Source: UBA1425 sp045537495 (lineage in GTDB: Bacteria > Bacillota > Clostridia > Oscillospirales > Acutalibacteraceae). Taken from it: 37,039 nt of DNA. The notes beneath the pieces were generated by a model that worked only from the letters and a program-made list of their open reading frames with translations, was not told where the DNA came from and did no database searches. Shown here piece after piece: positions 16,701-24,935 of the stretch. The stretch's first letter is position 1. Each line of letters opens with the position of its first letter. The translations under genes and the position numbers were made by a program. The stretch spans positions 1 through 37,039 of the forward strand of contig JAZSPN010000138.1 of assembly GCA_045537495.1 (NCBI GenBank), given 5' to 3'.

Positions 16701-19700
16701 ACTTAACGTTACTCCCGCAGGAGCTTCGTCATACTATTCGAGCGAGATGTCATCTCATAACGGCAGAATCGCATCAAGCTTTACCGTTCTCTCGGACAAC
16801 GAAACCGAAGCTTTCCTTGTAGCTGATCTTGGTTACGGACTCAAGGTCGGTATCAGCATCAGTGCAAGTGCCGACGGTTCCGTTGCAAACGGCAGTATTT
16901 CATCTCCGTATCTTATCAAGTCGGCTGCTGACTTTGCATATTACTTCTTCGGATCTTTTGCAAACACTGTTCAGAACGACTACCTCGGTAAGTATTACAA
17001 ACAGACAAACGATATCTCCTTCGAAGATGTCCTTAATGAAATAGCTCTTCTTGATCCCGCTGTGGCGCTCAGCAATGTATTTGCTCCTATCGGCAATACG
17101 CTCAGTCCCTTCCGTGGCGGTTATGACGGAAACGAAAAGGTTATTACCGGCTTCACTTACAGCGGAACAGACGCAGATACAGGTCTTTTCGGATATGTGA
17201 CGGGTGATTCGGCCTCTTCTGCCGATTACAGACTCCGTGATATTCACATTGAACTCGGAGAAGCGGGAGTATCGGGCGGTCAGGATACGGGCGGTCTTGT
17301 AGGTCACTATAACTCCAACTGTGAAATCTACAACTGTTCCGTGGTTTACTCGACGGTTACGGGTACAACCAACGTCGGCGGCCTTGTCGGTAACATCTGT
17401 TCGACAACTCTTGACGGATGCTTTACATCGACAGATGTAAGAGCAAGTGATGTAACATCCTCCAACGGCGACAGCGGTGTAGGCGGTATTGTTGGTTATC
17501 TTTCAACCGTCAACACGACCGATGAGAAGCTCAGCTATATCAACTGCTTCAGTTCATCCGATTCCGTTGCGTACCAGAATACGGCGGGCTTCGTCGGCAG
17601 AATTTACTGTACTACAAACGGTTCGCTCCACGGTAATATTGACCTTGAAAACTGCAGCTTTACGGGTTCCGTAACTGCAATGAGATACGAATCCGATGAA
17701 ACCTCGTACGACCCGACCAATACACCTATTGTCGTAGGTCACTACTCGACGGGTGCTATCGGTGCGGCGAGAATGCGTTCATTCGTTACGGCGAAAAATG
17801 TTATTGTTGCAGGTACAAACACCACGGAATATGCAACGAGTATCATGAATACGGGCGATTCCAAGTCGAAGATTTACTATCCCGTACTCTTCGGAACAGC
17901 TCCGCTTCTGAGCGGTACCGATGTTTATTACGATGCTTCGGTAATCGGACGAATCACTGTTCCCAAGTACAGTACAACGGATTCGGCAAACCCCTATCAG
18001 ATGTGGGTAAACGGTGATGTCTATGATATCACGGGCACCGATATCCAGACGGGCGACAACCTTACGGGCGGTATTCTGAACAGCAATACGGCGGAACTTA
18101 CGTCGATGACCTCGTTCGGCGATGCAGAAAACTGGGATTGCTCAGATTCTGACCTCTATCCCGTAGTCGTCATGCGTGATGAGTATTCCGATGCTTTTGC
18201 CAAGGTTTCGGCAATTCCTGTCTATGTTGACGAGCGTGAATCCGACGATACAAACGAAGATTCTTTCAGAGATTATAAGGGACTTACGTATCCGCTGACC
18301 GTAAAGAAAACGGTTGACGGTAATGAAATTACTCTTAATGCTTCCGTTTATTCGGCAGCTTCCGATACCGTACTGTATAACGAAGCTTATGACCGCGGAC
18401 TTTACGGTAACGGCGGAACGACGAAAGAAACCTCAAATATGAAGACGGATATTCTCTTCAAAGACAGTGAAGACGGTGTTCTTCTTCTTCGTAACTCATA
18501 TCTTGACAGTACCGCATCGACGCTTCGTGATGAAAAGTCACCGTACGTTACACTTTCGGCAAGCGTTGACGGCTACGATGTCAACAGAAACATCAGAATT
18601 CCTCTTCGCGGTGAAGAAAATGCTGTATTTATCGCAACGGAGCGTCAGCTTCGTGCAATAATGAACGCTCAGCACGGACTTGAGCATGCGGGCAAGTTCC
18701 ACGATGCGTATATCGGTGCACTGACAAAGAATGTTTACATCTGTGCGGATATCGATCTTAACGGCGATGTAAACTTTGAACCGATTTCCGGATACGGTGC
18801 AAATGCAATTTCATTCGAGGGCAGCAACTGTATCATCAGCAATCTCTATATCAGCAAGGGAGATTCCAACACGGGATTCTTTGATGTTCTTAACACGAAC
18901 AATCTTGAAGTCAAGAATGTTGTTCTCAATAACGTTAATGTTAACGGTGCCGCAAGAACAGGTGCTCTTGTAGGCTACGTAAGCGGAAATGTTCTGTTTA
19001 ACAACTGTCTTGTCGTTGCCGACAGTGCCGAATCGAAGGTAGCGGGTACCATCGACGTCGGCGGACTTATCGGTAGAATGGAAGGCGGATTCATCGGTTA
19101 CAAGAGTACCGAGGCGCAGGCCAGTGAATATACTCCCGATCAGGTCAGCGGTTCCGCTGTCAAGGTAAACGGCACCAACTTCGTCGGCGGATTTGTAGGC
19201 TACGCGGCGGGTGCTACAATTTCCAACAGCTTTGCTACGGGTGATGTAAAGCGTATTTACGATCCCAATTACAGCGATGCAAACTACTTCAACAACGGTG
19301 TCAGCGGTTTCGGCGGATTCGTAGGCTATGCCGAGCTGAGCGGTACCGCGGGTAAGATTCAGTACACGTTTGCTTCGGGCAGTGTTGAAGCTGATTATGG
19401 CAACATCAATACAAGCGGTGCGGCATCTGCATATACGGTCGGTGTCGGCGGATTCGCAGGTATTGCAAAGATGGATATTCAGAACTGCTTCTCGAGCGGT
19501 GATGTATTCTCGGGAACAGACAGCATTTCGTCCAACAACGGTGTTAACTTCGGTGTCGGCGGACTTGTCGGTTACAGCACCAAGACTGTTTCCAACGCGT
19601 ATTCAAGCTCAATGGTAAAATATGAGCTTGAAACCGGAGTGGTTCCGACTCTTGCCGGTGTCGGCGGTGTTGTCGGTATTTCAACAAGCGTTGTATCTTA

Positions 19701-22700
19701 TGTTTACTCATCCGGCAGTGTATGGTCAACCTTTATCAGTGACGATTCACCCGTTAAGCTTGGCGGTGTTGTCGGTAACGGTACAACTGTTGACAGAGTT
19801 TACTACGATACATGGACAAATAATATTAAAACTCTTAAAGCGGTCGGCAATATTGACGACAGCGAATATGTAAGAGGCTTTACTACCGAAGAATTCTGTA
19901 ACGGTACTCTTGTAAATCAGAATTATCTGACAAGTGCCGACTGGGGATATGACAAGTCCGATAACCCGAATTCATATCCTTACCTCAAGGAATTCTGCAA
20001 GGATTACGTTTCCGACTACGTTCGTTATCCGGCAGTACTTTCGGTAGTTGCCGTAAGACCTAATGACCGTGACGAAGCAGTCCGTGAGGGCAGAGGTTAC
20101 AGTATGGCACTCACGATGCCGACATCTCTGACAATGGACTACATCAACACCGAGTCGGGCGAAACGACACAGCGTATCTACTACCTTGAATGGGCGGCAG
20201 GCTCAGAGCTTGGTGCAGACAGCGGTGAGTTTGCAGGCGGTCTTATCAAGTACGGTAACAACACATTTGCTCCCATCAGAACAAGCAATACTCAGCAGTA
20301 TCTTCAGCTTGTTTCGTGGGTAGAAAGATATGAAGAGAACGGCAAGCCTTACGATAATGACGGTGCCGCGGACGGTTACAGAGAATACGGTATCAGAGAA
20401 GTCAGCAAGCTTTATCAGATGATGCTCGGTACAGAGGAATATCCGTATCTCATCTCGACATCGCTTGACCTTCGTCACATCGGATTCAATGCGGACGGCG
20501 GAAATATTTCGAGTGTAAACGGCGATTACGGACAGTATCCCGATTTCTATGACCGTTGGTATTCGCCGATCAACATCGAGAATCTCAACGAAAACGTCAG
20601 CGGAAAGGTTTACTACAAGCTGATTTCCAACGTCGATATGACAAAGTCCGTTGTTATTCACGAGGACGGAACGGCATCGGTTGAAACCGTGAACAATACC
20701 TCGTTCCTGACAATTCCGGGTATGGACGGTAACGTTTATGCGGAAGACATCACGTTCATGGGCTACGTCATTGACGGTGATGACTATGCGATAGTCAATT
20801 ATGTTTCGGACGCTCCGTTCATAGGAGTTCTCGACGGTTCGGAAAATGCTTCGAGTGAGATCAAAGATATCATCTTCGACAAGATTTCGATCAGTGCAGA
20901 GGGTGATGCTTCTCTCATCGGAACTAACAACGGAACGGTTGACGGACTCATCGTAATGGGTGAGGGTAACACCTTCACATCGGCAACGGGAAATGCCGCT
21001 GCAATTGTATCGGTAAACAACGGAACAGTTGTGAACTCAATTGCAGATGCCGATATCACGGGTGCCGTTTACGTAGGCGGTATCGTTGCGGATAATAACG
21101 GAACGGTTGATGTTTCGGTATCCGACAGTGTTCTTACGGCGGCTGAAGGAACTGTCGGTATCGGTTCGATAGCAGGTAGAAACGCTGCCGACGGAGTAAT
21201 CCGTGAGTCTGTTTCTCTCGGTTCGGTTGTCGGAACTGATTCATCGGTAACAGGCGGTTTCGTCGGTGTTAACGACGGTACGATATCCGACAGCTATTCA
21301 AGAACAGCGGTAAGCGGTTCATTCGGTAATGCAGGAAGCTTCTGCGGTACCAACAGCGGTGAAGTTTCGAATGCGTTCTCGGCAGGCAGAACAACCGTCA
21401 GCTCAGTAACCGCTTCCGATAAGGGCAGTGCGTTCGTCGGAACGAACAGCGGTACACTCGAGAATGCAGTTGCAGACAAGGCACTTCTCGGATCCGATAC
21501 CTATATGCTTATAGGTGATTCGGCAGTTACCGAGGACATTATCGCGGGTGTCTGCTTCGATTCGGAAGGCTTCGCTGAAAGCAAAAATAATGCTTATCCG
21601 CAGCTCAAGGCTCTGACCGCGGGTGATCCCGAGGAAGCGGAAGGCTCCGAAACGGCAGACGGTTATGAAAGAATCAAGTACAGATTGTTAGAGGCATATT
21701 CGAATCTTTCTGCCGTAACGGTCGATTCGGCATATTCAAACTACATTGACATTCTTACATCTGCACAGAACTTGGTAAGCTCTGTTCCCGACGGATACAG
21801 TGTAACTCCGTCAGGCGCGATCACTTCGGGCAGCGGTGCCGTTACGGCAACGGCTCCTTCGGTATCGCAGAAGATCGGTGCAGGTACAAATACTCAGGAC
21901 GACATCACTTATGTTCCGAAGTTCAGCTTCGACTATGCAGTCAAGGCGGACGTACAGAATCCGAACTTCACGGACGGTGACGGATCCTTGGATGATCCGT
22001 ACATCATCGGAACTTCCGGTGATTACACGGCGGAGGACAGCTTCGAGAGCCTTTCTTACTACGGAATGGCTAACGATGCCTCGCTCAGAATGAGCGAAGA
22101 CGTATCGTTCGACGGTGAAAATCTCAGCTATCCCATAAGAAAGCTTGCATCGGATCTTGACGGTGCAGGATATACGGTAAGCGATGTCACGGTTACGGAC
22201 AACACTTCACTCTTCGGCGACGTTACCGGAGATATCAAGAACCTCGGTATAGCGGGTATAGTTGTTGATGCGACGGTTTCCGAGGACGGTATGAACTTCG
22301 GACTTCTTGCTTCGAAGGTGACGGGTGCTGAAATCAGCAACGTATTCGCGGTAGGCGAGCTCAAAGTGGAGAAGGCGGATGACCTTTCGGCAAATGTCGG
22401 CGGACTTGTCGGATATCTTGATAACTCAACACTTTCGGGTGTTGTAACATCGGGTTATATCAGCAATGCTTGCACGGGTGCTGATTCCACGGTAGGCGGT
22501 ATCGCAGGATTCGCTGACGGCGGACAGATCGTGAAGTCTGAGTCCACCGCATATGTATTCGGTGATGTTACTGTCGGCGGTATCGCAGGCAAGAGCATAA
22601 ACAATACCGTTATCGGACAGGTGATTTTCGCAGGTACGGCGGCAGACACCGTTCTTACCACGTACGAGGCGGATGCTTCCGAGGATACAGCGGTTATCGG

Positions 22701-23628
22701 TCAGATTATCGGCAGCGGAACGGCAAGCGATGCTTACTATGACAAGCAGGTTGCACTGTTTACCGATGGTACGGCAAACGCAAGGTCTACAAGTCAGCTT
22801 GTAAAGCTTCAAATCGCCGGATTTACAAATGATGCTTCTGTCAGGTATTATCCGAATCCGATTTCGGTTGCGAATATGAGTGAAGCTTTCAAGACAGGTC
22901 TGAACTTTGCACTTGCTAGAATCAATGTTTCTCTTGCAGGCGGTGAGGGAGCGATCAACTGCTACGATCAGGTTTCCGTTACATCTCCCGTCAACAAGGC
23001 GGCGGATACGGTTTCCCTCACGGAAGACAGAGCGAGATTCAATGATGCGAACAGCTATATGACTGTTTCTACCTCGTCTTCGCTTCTTCCCAACGGCGGT
23101 TCGGCAAGAGGATTTACCGGCATTAAGGCTACACTTAATGACGGTGCGGACAGTTCTTTCTACGGCAACGTAAACGATATTTACAGATATCTTGAAGTTT
23201 ACATTGTCCGAGTAATAGAAATCGATTACGTTCTCATCGACAATACTCAGAACGACATTTTCGGCGACGATACAGATGTTGCACTTATGGTAAGACCTGA
23301 GATGGAAGGTGCTCTCAGAATCACCTCCAACGCAATTACGTCGATCAACGAGGACGCGGACACATCCAGCGGCGACTACAAAGTCAAGTTCAACAAGATT
23401 GTTGTATCAGGAAACGGATTCACCGTCGATACACTTCTTCCCGAAGGCTTTGAGGCGGAACCCTTCATCAGCGCTTCCGACATGGGCGAGGGCTACTCGG
23501 GTTCAGTTTCTGAGACGGACGCAAACTTCATAGAGCTTGGCGAAACGGATAAGGTCAAACTGTATGTGGCAATCTCCGAGTCGGGTGAAGTCTGGGGACT
23601 TCAGGACATCGACGGAGGACTTGGTTAA
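7756..23628 (+). CDS. Giant secreted GLUG-like beta-helix surface protein (5290 residues)
   Basis: One uninterrupted frame of 5290 codons, ATG 7756 with GGAGGT at 7742-7747. The N-terminus (MKRK, then a hydrophobic segment to about residue 35, LAAAFTASA) is an ordinary Sec signal peptide without the AWF signature. The rest is built from about nine large modules, each opened by a header of the type G-D-G-T-x-x-N-P-Y-L-I then a YxLxxDID strand: near residues 76, 642, 1023 (degenerate), 1769, 2388, 3046, 3625 (degenerate), 4225 and 4741. Each header is followed by dozens of GLUG-like turns such as VGGIVGQN and VGGIAGFN, predicting right-handed parallel beta-helices; Ig-like stretches precede several headers. 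No LPXTG, SLH, dockerin or C-terminal membrane helix is seen, so surface retention must be non-covalent or through partners. Likely an adhesin or matrix scaffold of more than 500 kDa; role inferred. Confidence 0.88.
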   Translation: MKRKFVVKALAMLLSASVILSSSSSGMGVLAAAFTASAVNNSASDVSDASSAVVNSAVSIEGDQLLKLSATGITGGDGTEANPYLISDVAELLAVKNYINDTTSGDKYFRLENDIDLSSVSFSDFTNFEDIFALVSATPSLSGNADVFFDFDGNGKKLYNLNVTVPSGIAAVGIFGYVNVNSSIRNLTFENITINNQYSANIATAVGAVQNFGVISGCSFINPKIDMTSAVSTYSAESSVLSAGKVYTGYAVVVSDNAGTVTDCNITVSDPEKGIILVKGDRRFVGGIVGQNRNSVSDCTVTNLRIFSYGSDDSGEWLGNGSISSYVGAVAGRNNVKANRTSPDPVISGCTVNLTSSLDIVYGDYVGGIAGFNGGLIEECEVNGDHTTYGSSPSADASDFYGFGRFGGIAGGNSGTISVSGAYDAGFVFSKQSEVNAYGGIVGFNSGKVDACVTSGYADNSSQSAAGVGGIIGNVQSGSAVTNCYAFVKIAEANDYAASVLGKNATVSHLGTTNYWTSLVSSVPYAVPNNGVAQNEITSSLSVLNVPMGAGGLTVERSTMTHSGSPASVVVDVSKNATVSTSEISVTNTTTGFRLTSGIEGACGELQYFVNIILPSGIGIDGKSVSQRFYVPVIVSASAENGAGTTPSNPILITTYTQLKFIKNAPTAHYKLGADINTDASWVPFAFSGTLDGDGYTVNVRTALFSDVSGSRNSDIESASWKNDPANLISGYVHDINIVAVSSINGPVIRNVRNATLSDITYSASSGAVAQINSSKSGAFIGEIGGNVYMNGCYVSTPVEVTSVSSDGIAALIGYVSANNYIIDNCGSSSVINSGSNLSKVAGLVGFIASVSGKGYITNNYATGSVRVSGTVGNVLPNIMIGAIQSMTNLTLAENYYSVADDSVDGYSVSLKAAPVYAGINEFDFEKGAYDVAIDAVTTSSISLSMPSGMTVFSDAVADEFEFSVDSSDVRIVDGTAVVSNGVLTFDVVSTVTDEFSTNLTVTHTPTLFKASTTLRSGLRLSGGYYEIYTVADLQEIADGFADTNTVDTYRTAKYKLCADIDMTGETLAQMSTSAETAFEGVFIGKDIGEEKYTISNLTLTGTKTGAGISAFGLFGYANGAEFGNFALETVSVSNTGMGVGLLVGYADSDSATDCKFHDIDINNCTVTSTYSGGTGIALTNMSEMGVLVGSVRSTSTGEVYSFKDITVTNTTVKNENDDGNYGAGGLIGSSYTAGTLVIGEALSDTVTEPSIVIDNVDVEAFGYVGGIIGIAGALPNGTASNAVTGYGGLSVNNVLVMNSDIIAGKGYVGGVVGTETCDLSKVNVLDCTVRECLIVSEGLNENANSSVSDAGGIAGHFSGTVENCTVDSVTIKSCFAGGIVCRSSRKASTQAGTNVTIKNCNVIGDTEITDNGTGGTVNELGGILANARSAGADIQKCGVGPDVYIHGGAKYVGGIIGACNSSNTTYKVYVTDCISYATVEIAEAPAEADESAAGGLVGYSNINMNSFKIKTSVAAGEVNCNGGIAAGIIGSYYKNTNGTDLIVDCTVTSLINANSNGIENFTGSDKYAAKIIGYTAAYGANYWMGPNNFTKAIHGIVTSTYPQADRFYGYATSSDIQTRDTTHAYLGSFSDINKPNGMYLDGSASGVVIDGSVSVDADITISNEPNVVDGNDMPRITFDTSSDDTLIKYNGWNSVANGILTVTGATVASDGADAVVSVTAKKNSTSTGITANYYVPGITVPGTEDGKVLVPVFIPVVCQNISAFNLSGDGSESNPYVIMTKDDLDAVRFGGADKHYVLGADIEFTDADFSEGGFFYNNGSFFAPITFSDGSGNTVPFTGSFSGYHNGVLYYLGGLKINSQSANAGLFAEAQNASFTDLYLDKFSVTTSNGRAGVVVGTASNVVFDDIQIYSATVRATEYAGTVAAYVTDADADKISIDTSTLTSACYIGGVFGHAFASSASAVNEITNSTLTNININSVASSDIVFDIAAGIVGEFFGNISNVELGGNGTINGSRASGAVGRVGFGEGVTATQISKVTVDGNYSVVSERSNTMAAAAGILAKINNASDDEQSDSTGTLTVNLTIDDCYVGENVDINAVFNAGGIIGSAESWKRGFTKISDCQTRADVKSSVENGANGFAGAIIGLSGGISVLSIENCVAGGTVSAPEGAGGVIGVLYDYNISVNHEGALASRLTDAVIKNVVVSAKITNFGIATSSAKGIVIGSVDSTVIPAGLSVVPFRNVYYSSYQNDMGVTGNATVNSAGYDVSVCDLQENFSYTDGVDVLPMLPISGDGLVLGTDNIILGTDGQLNTGAVSGNYRNFTVPENIGFVLDTVNSVDALGNPKEIFDFDKSTYTFTIVSEGSGLAEFCYENGIKVTLNVTSFDIDGAGTEDNPYIITSVSHMMFVADYPNKHFVLGADIDFTYGENADTWPESWFTREDGWADKGIAFTGTLTGSYFEFDEQTGEYTDTEKIYAIKNLTIESDSMTNVGFFSVLEGSVTDIIFENCTFISTASGSNAGSVAGTNNGTVSGIVVTGGTVSAQNSAGAVVGYSAIALSDCDVTAGTTVTSAHAAGGIAGSALTVSDSTVSGAVISATDYAAGVVASNIGSVTASSSYTNCTVSDTTITADYIAAGILGLAETATSTGWRSLTIENCTIGSDVSVTTNGRQNSATSKLYYGYAAGILGRLNDRYNGLVIRTNESYATVTANGDAYINTSNFAAAGAIIGATIGSTSFRPTDGSGNLTFTIVNNVAGGVIRSAGHAGGIAGRLAFQATNNNYKIRTGDFLSHNIISAVFETVVTASGDPGANTNFAVVASFIEGTGLFSSYDVSLISNNYYSSYVSTVGNPSITPLGPTSEITECGLVDVAKDSNGNSSFTVKNNRYEWSEYEMDGEDYARDDKGFLIPTDEAVTTGMLSIDSPEIFFESTVIGYHFSEYQDSREYVKPVQFIFTGSEDLGILNAAHEVYNGGDGTERSLSLLGLNVTPAGASSYYSSEMSSHNGRIASSFTVLSDNETEAFLVADLGYGLKVGISISASADGSVANGSISSPYLIKSAADFAYYFFGSFANTVQNDYLGKYYKQTNDISFEDVLNEIALLDPAVALSNVFAPIGNTLSPFRGGYDGNEKVITGFTYSGTDADTGLFGYVTGDSASSADYRLRDIHIELGEAGVSGGQDTGGLVGHYNSNCEIYNCSVVYSTVTGTTNVGGLVGNICSTTLDGCFTSTDVRASDVTSSNGDSGVGGIVGYLSTVNTTDEKLSYINCFSSSDSVAYQNTAGFVGRIYCTTNGSLHGNIDLENCSFTGSVTAMRYESDETSYDPTNTPIVVGHYSTGAIGAARMRSFVTAKNVIVAGTNTTEYATSIMNTGDSKSKIYYPVLFGTAPLLSGTDVYYDASVIGRITVPKYSTTDSANPYQMWVNGDVYDITGTDIQTGDNLTGGILNSNTAELTSMTSFGDAENWDCSDSDLYPVVVMRDEYSDAFAKVSAIPVYVDERESDDTNEDSFRDYKGLTYPLTVKKTVDGNEITLNASVYSAASDTVLYNEAYDRGLYGNGGTTKETSNMKTDILFKDSEDGVLLLRNSYLDSTASTLRDEKSPYVTLSASVDGYDVNRNIRIPLRGEENAVFIATERQLRAIMNAQHGLEHAGKFHDAYIGALTKNVYICADIDLNGDVNFEPISGYGANAISFEGSNCIISNLYISKGDSNTGFFDVLNTNNLEVKNVVLNNVNVNGAARTGALVGYVSGNVLFNNCLVVADSAESKVAGTIDVGGLIGRMEGGFIGYKSTEAQASEYTPDQVSGSAVKVNGTNFVGGFVGYAAGATISNSFATGDVKRIYDPNYSDANYFNNGVSGFGGFVGYAELSGTAGKIQYTFASGSVEADYGNINTSGAASAYTVGVGGFAGIAKMDIQNCFSSGDVFSGTDSISSNNGVNFGVGGLVGYSTKTVSNAYSSSMVKYELETGVVPTLAGVGGVVGISTSVVSYVYSSGSVWSTFISDDSPVKLGGVVGNGTTVDRVYYDTWTNNIKTLKAVGNIDDSEYVRGFTTEEFCNGTLVNQNYLTSADWGYDKSDNPNSYPYLKEFCKDYVSDYVRYPAVLSVVAVRPNDRDEAVREGRGYSMALTMPTSLTMDYINTESGETTQRIYYLEWAAGSELGADSGEFAGGLIKYGNNTFAPIRTSNTQQYLQLVSWVERYEENGKPYDNDGAADGYREYGIREVSKLYQMMLGTEEYPYLISTSLDLRHIGFNADGGNISSVNGDYGQYPDFYDRWYSPINIENLNENVSGKVYYKLISNVDMTKSVVIHEDGTASVETVNNTSFLTIPGMDGNVYAEDITFMGYVIDGDDYAIVNYVSDAPFIGVLDGSENASSEIKDIIFDKISISAEGDASLIGTNNGTVDGLIVMGEGNTFTSATGNAAAIVSVNNGTVVNSIADADITGAVYVGGIVADNNGTVDVSVSDSVLTAAEGTVGIGSIAGRNAADGVIRESVSLGSVVGTDSSVTGGFVGVNDGTISDSYSRTAVSGSFGNAGSFCGTNSGEVSNAFSAGRTTVSSVTASDKGSAFVGTNSGTLENAVADKALLGSDTYMLIGDSAVTEDIIAGVCFDSEGFAESKNNAYPQLKALTAGDPEEAEGSETADGYERIKYRLLEAYSNLSAVTVDSAYSNYIDILTSAQNLVSSVPDGYSVTPSGAITSGSGAVTATAPSVSQKIGAGTNTQDDITYVPKFSFDYAVKADVQNPNFTDGDGSLDDPYIIGTSGDYTAEDSFESLSYYGMANDASLRMSEDVSFDGENLSYPIRKLASDLDGAGYTVSDVTVTDNTSLFGDVTGDIKNLGIAGIVVDATVSEDGMNFGLLASKVTGAEISNVFAVGELKVEKADDLSANVGGLVGYLDNSTLSGVVTSGYISNACTGADSTVGGIAGFADGGQIVKSESTAYVFGDVTVGGIAGKSINNTVIGQVIFAGTAADTVLTTYEADASEDTAVIGQIIGSGTASDAYYDKQVALFTDGTANARSTSQLVKLQIAGFTNDASVRYYPNPISVANMSEAFKTGLNFALARINVSLAGGEGAINCYDQVSVTSPVNKAADTVSLTEDRARFNDANSYMTVSTSSSLLPNGGSARGFTGIKATLNDGADSSFYGNVNDIYRYLEVYIVRVIEIDYVLIDNTQNDIFGDDTDVALMVRPEMEGALRITSNAITSINEDADTSSGDYKVKFNKIVVSGNGFTVDTLLPEGFEAEPFISASDMGEGYSGSVSETDANFIELGETDKVKLYVAISESGEVWGLQDIDGGLG

Positions 23629-23662
23629 GAACTAAATCAGAATTTACGGGAGTTGATACATC

Positions 23663-24334
23663 GTGAAACACAACGCTATATCTTCTAAAAAGTTAATAAA
23701 GAATCTTGTGTATCTGATAGTATCAGCTCTCGTGCTGGTTTCTGCAACCGTTGCCTGGTTCGCATCGGGCGATATGGCAGAGGTTTCGACTATCTCGACA
23801 CCCATGCAGACGTCACTGTTCAATATCGAGTATTACAGAGCGGACGTTACCGGCAGGGAGTTCGTTTACGAAAACGGTGCAATTTCTTCTCTTACACGTG
23901 AGGAGAAGGAGGGACTCTCCTGGGTACAGACGGGAAACATCGATGTCGAATCACTTTATCCCGGTGTTTTCAACGCCTTCAAAATCGTTGTTAAAGCAAA
24001 CAGCTCCATGTCGAATTCTTCTTTGCTCTTTGACGAAATAAGCTGTCTTGTGCCTTCCGATTCCAAGGACGTTTACGACAGCGTGTTCATTTCGGCACAG
24101 GCCTATACTCAGGACGGTACGTTGGTATCATCTGCATCGGGAAGCTTTTCGTCATTCATTCCCGAAGGATCGGACTCTATGTCGATTTTCGGACTCGGTG
24201 CAATTGCTCAGAGTCAGAAGCTTATAATTTACATCGATATCGGTATTCCCGGTTACGATGTCAATAATACTCATGATAAGATAAGGCTTACGGGTGCCGA
24301 CATCAGAATCGGATCTGTTTCTGTAAGCGATTAA
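23663..24334 (+). CDS. Exported subunit with SipW-cognate signal peptide
   Basis: A 223-residue exported protein starting at GTG 23663 with GGAG about 11 nt upstream, 34 bp after the giant gene. The N-terminus (MKHNAISSKKLIKN, hydrophobic stretch, SATVAWFASGDMAEV) closely matches the signal of the first subunit (SATYAWFASGSNAYV), so the two are probably processed by similar enzymes. The mature part is beta-predicted and Ser/Asp-rich, ending DIRIGSVSVSD. Two peptidase genes follow directly. It may be a tip, cap or anchor subunit, but nothing in the sequence settles that. Confidence 0.78.
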   Translation: MKHNAISSKKLIKNLVYLIVSALVLVSATVAWFASGDMAEVSTISTPMQTSLFNIEYYRADVTGREFVYENGAISSLTREEKEGLSWVQTGNIDVESLYPGVFNAFKIVVKANSSMSNSSLLFDEISCLVPSDSKDVYDSVFISAQAYTQDGTLVSSASGSFSSFIPEGSDSMSIFGLGAIAQSQKLIIYIDIGIPGYDVNNTHDKIRLTGADIRIGSVSVSD

Positions 24335-24359
24335 ATATTTACGATTCGGAGTTATAGAA

Positions 24360-24935
24360 GTGAAGGTTGTAAAAAAAATATTCAATACAATCATAAGCTT
24401 AATATTGATTGCGTCCTTTGCTTTTGCGGCTTATTCGGTTTTTACGGTGATTAAGGCGAGTTCAAAAGGGGAAGTGCCTCAGGTTTTCGGTTACAGCTTT
24501 ATGAAGGTTGCAACGGGAAGCATGGAGCCTACGATTCCGACGAACTCACTTATCGTGGTGAAGAAAGTTGATCCTTCCGAGGTTAAGGTCGGAGATGTGA
24601 TTTGCTTTTATTCGTCGGATCCCAAGATAGAGGGACTTCCGAATACTCACCGTGTAATCGAAGTTGAAAGCGAAAACGGAAAGTATCTGTTCACGACGCA
24701 GGGTGATGCTTCCGAAATTCCCGATGAATACAAGGTTGAAGGCGACAGAATTGTCGGCAGATTTATAAAGAGCTTTCAGGCGGAGAAGCTTCTCGGTATT
24801 ATGCAGAGCAGATACTTCTTCTTCTTTGCACTTGTGATTCCGCTTTGCGTGGTTGTTTTCTTTGAGTTTTTACACGTCAAAAAAGTTTTTGCTCAAAAGA
24901 AAGAGGAAAAAGACAATGCAGAAGGCACGAAATAA
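24360..24935 (+). CDS. SipW-type (S26B) signal peptidase, short form
   Basis: A 191-residue peptidase, GTG start at 24360 with CGGAG upstream. Membrane helix at about residues 8-32, serine motif TGSMEPT (Ser54), THRVIEV (His97), TTQGDASE box, and a second membrane helix near 150-172 followed by a short Lys/Glu tail. Ser-His type. Unlike the two upstream peptidases it lacks the EYLAKQ-type tail. Its 3' end overlaps the next peptidase gene by 20 bp, indicating translational coupling. Confidence 0.9.
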   Translation: MKVVKKIFNTIISLILIASFAFAAYSVFTVIKASSKGEVPQVFGYSFMKVATGSMEPTIPTNSLIVVKKVDPSEVKVGDVICFYSSDPKIEGLPNTHRVIEVESENGKYLFTTQGDASEIPDEYKVEGDRIVGRFIKSFQAEKLLGIMQSRYFFFFALVIPLCVVVFFEFLHVKKVFAQKKEEKDNAEGTK

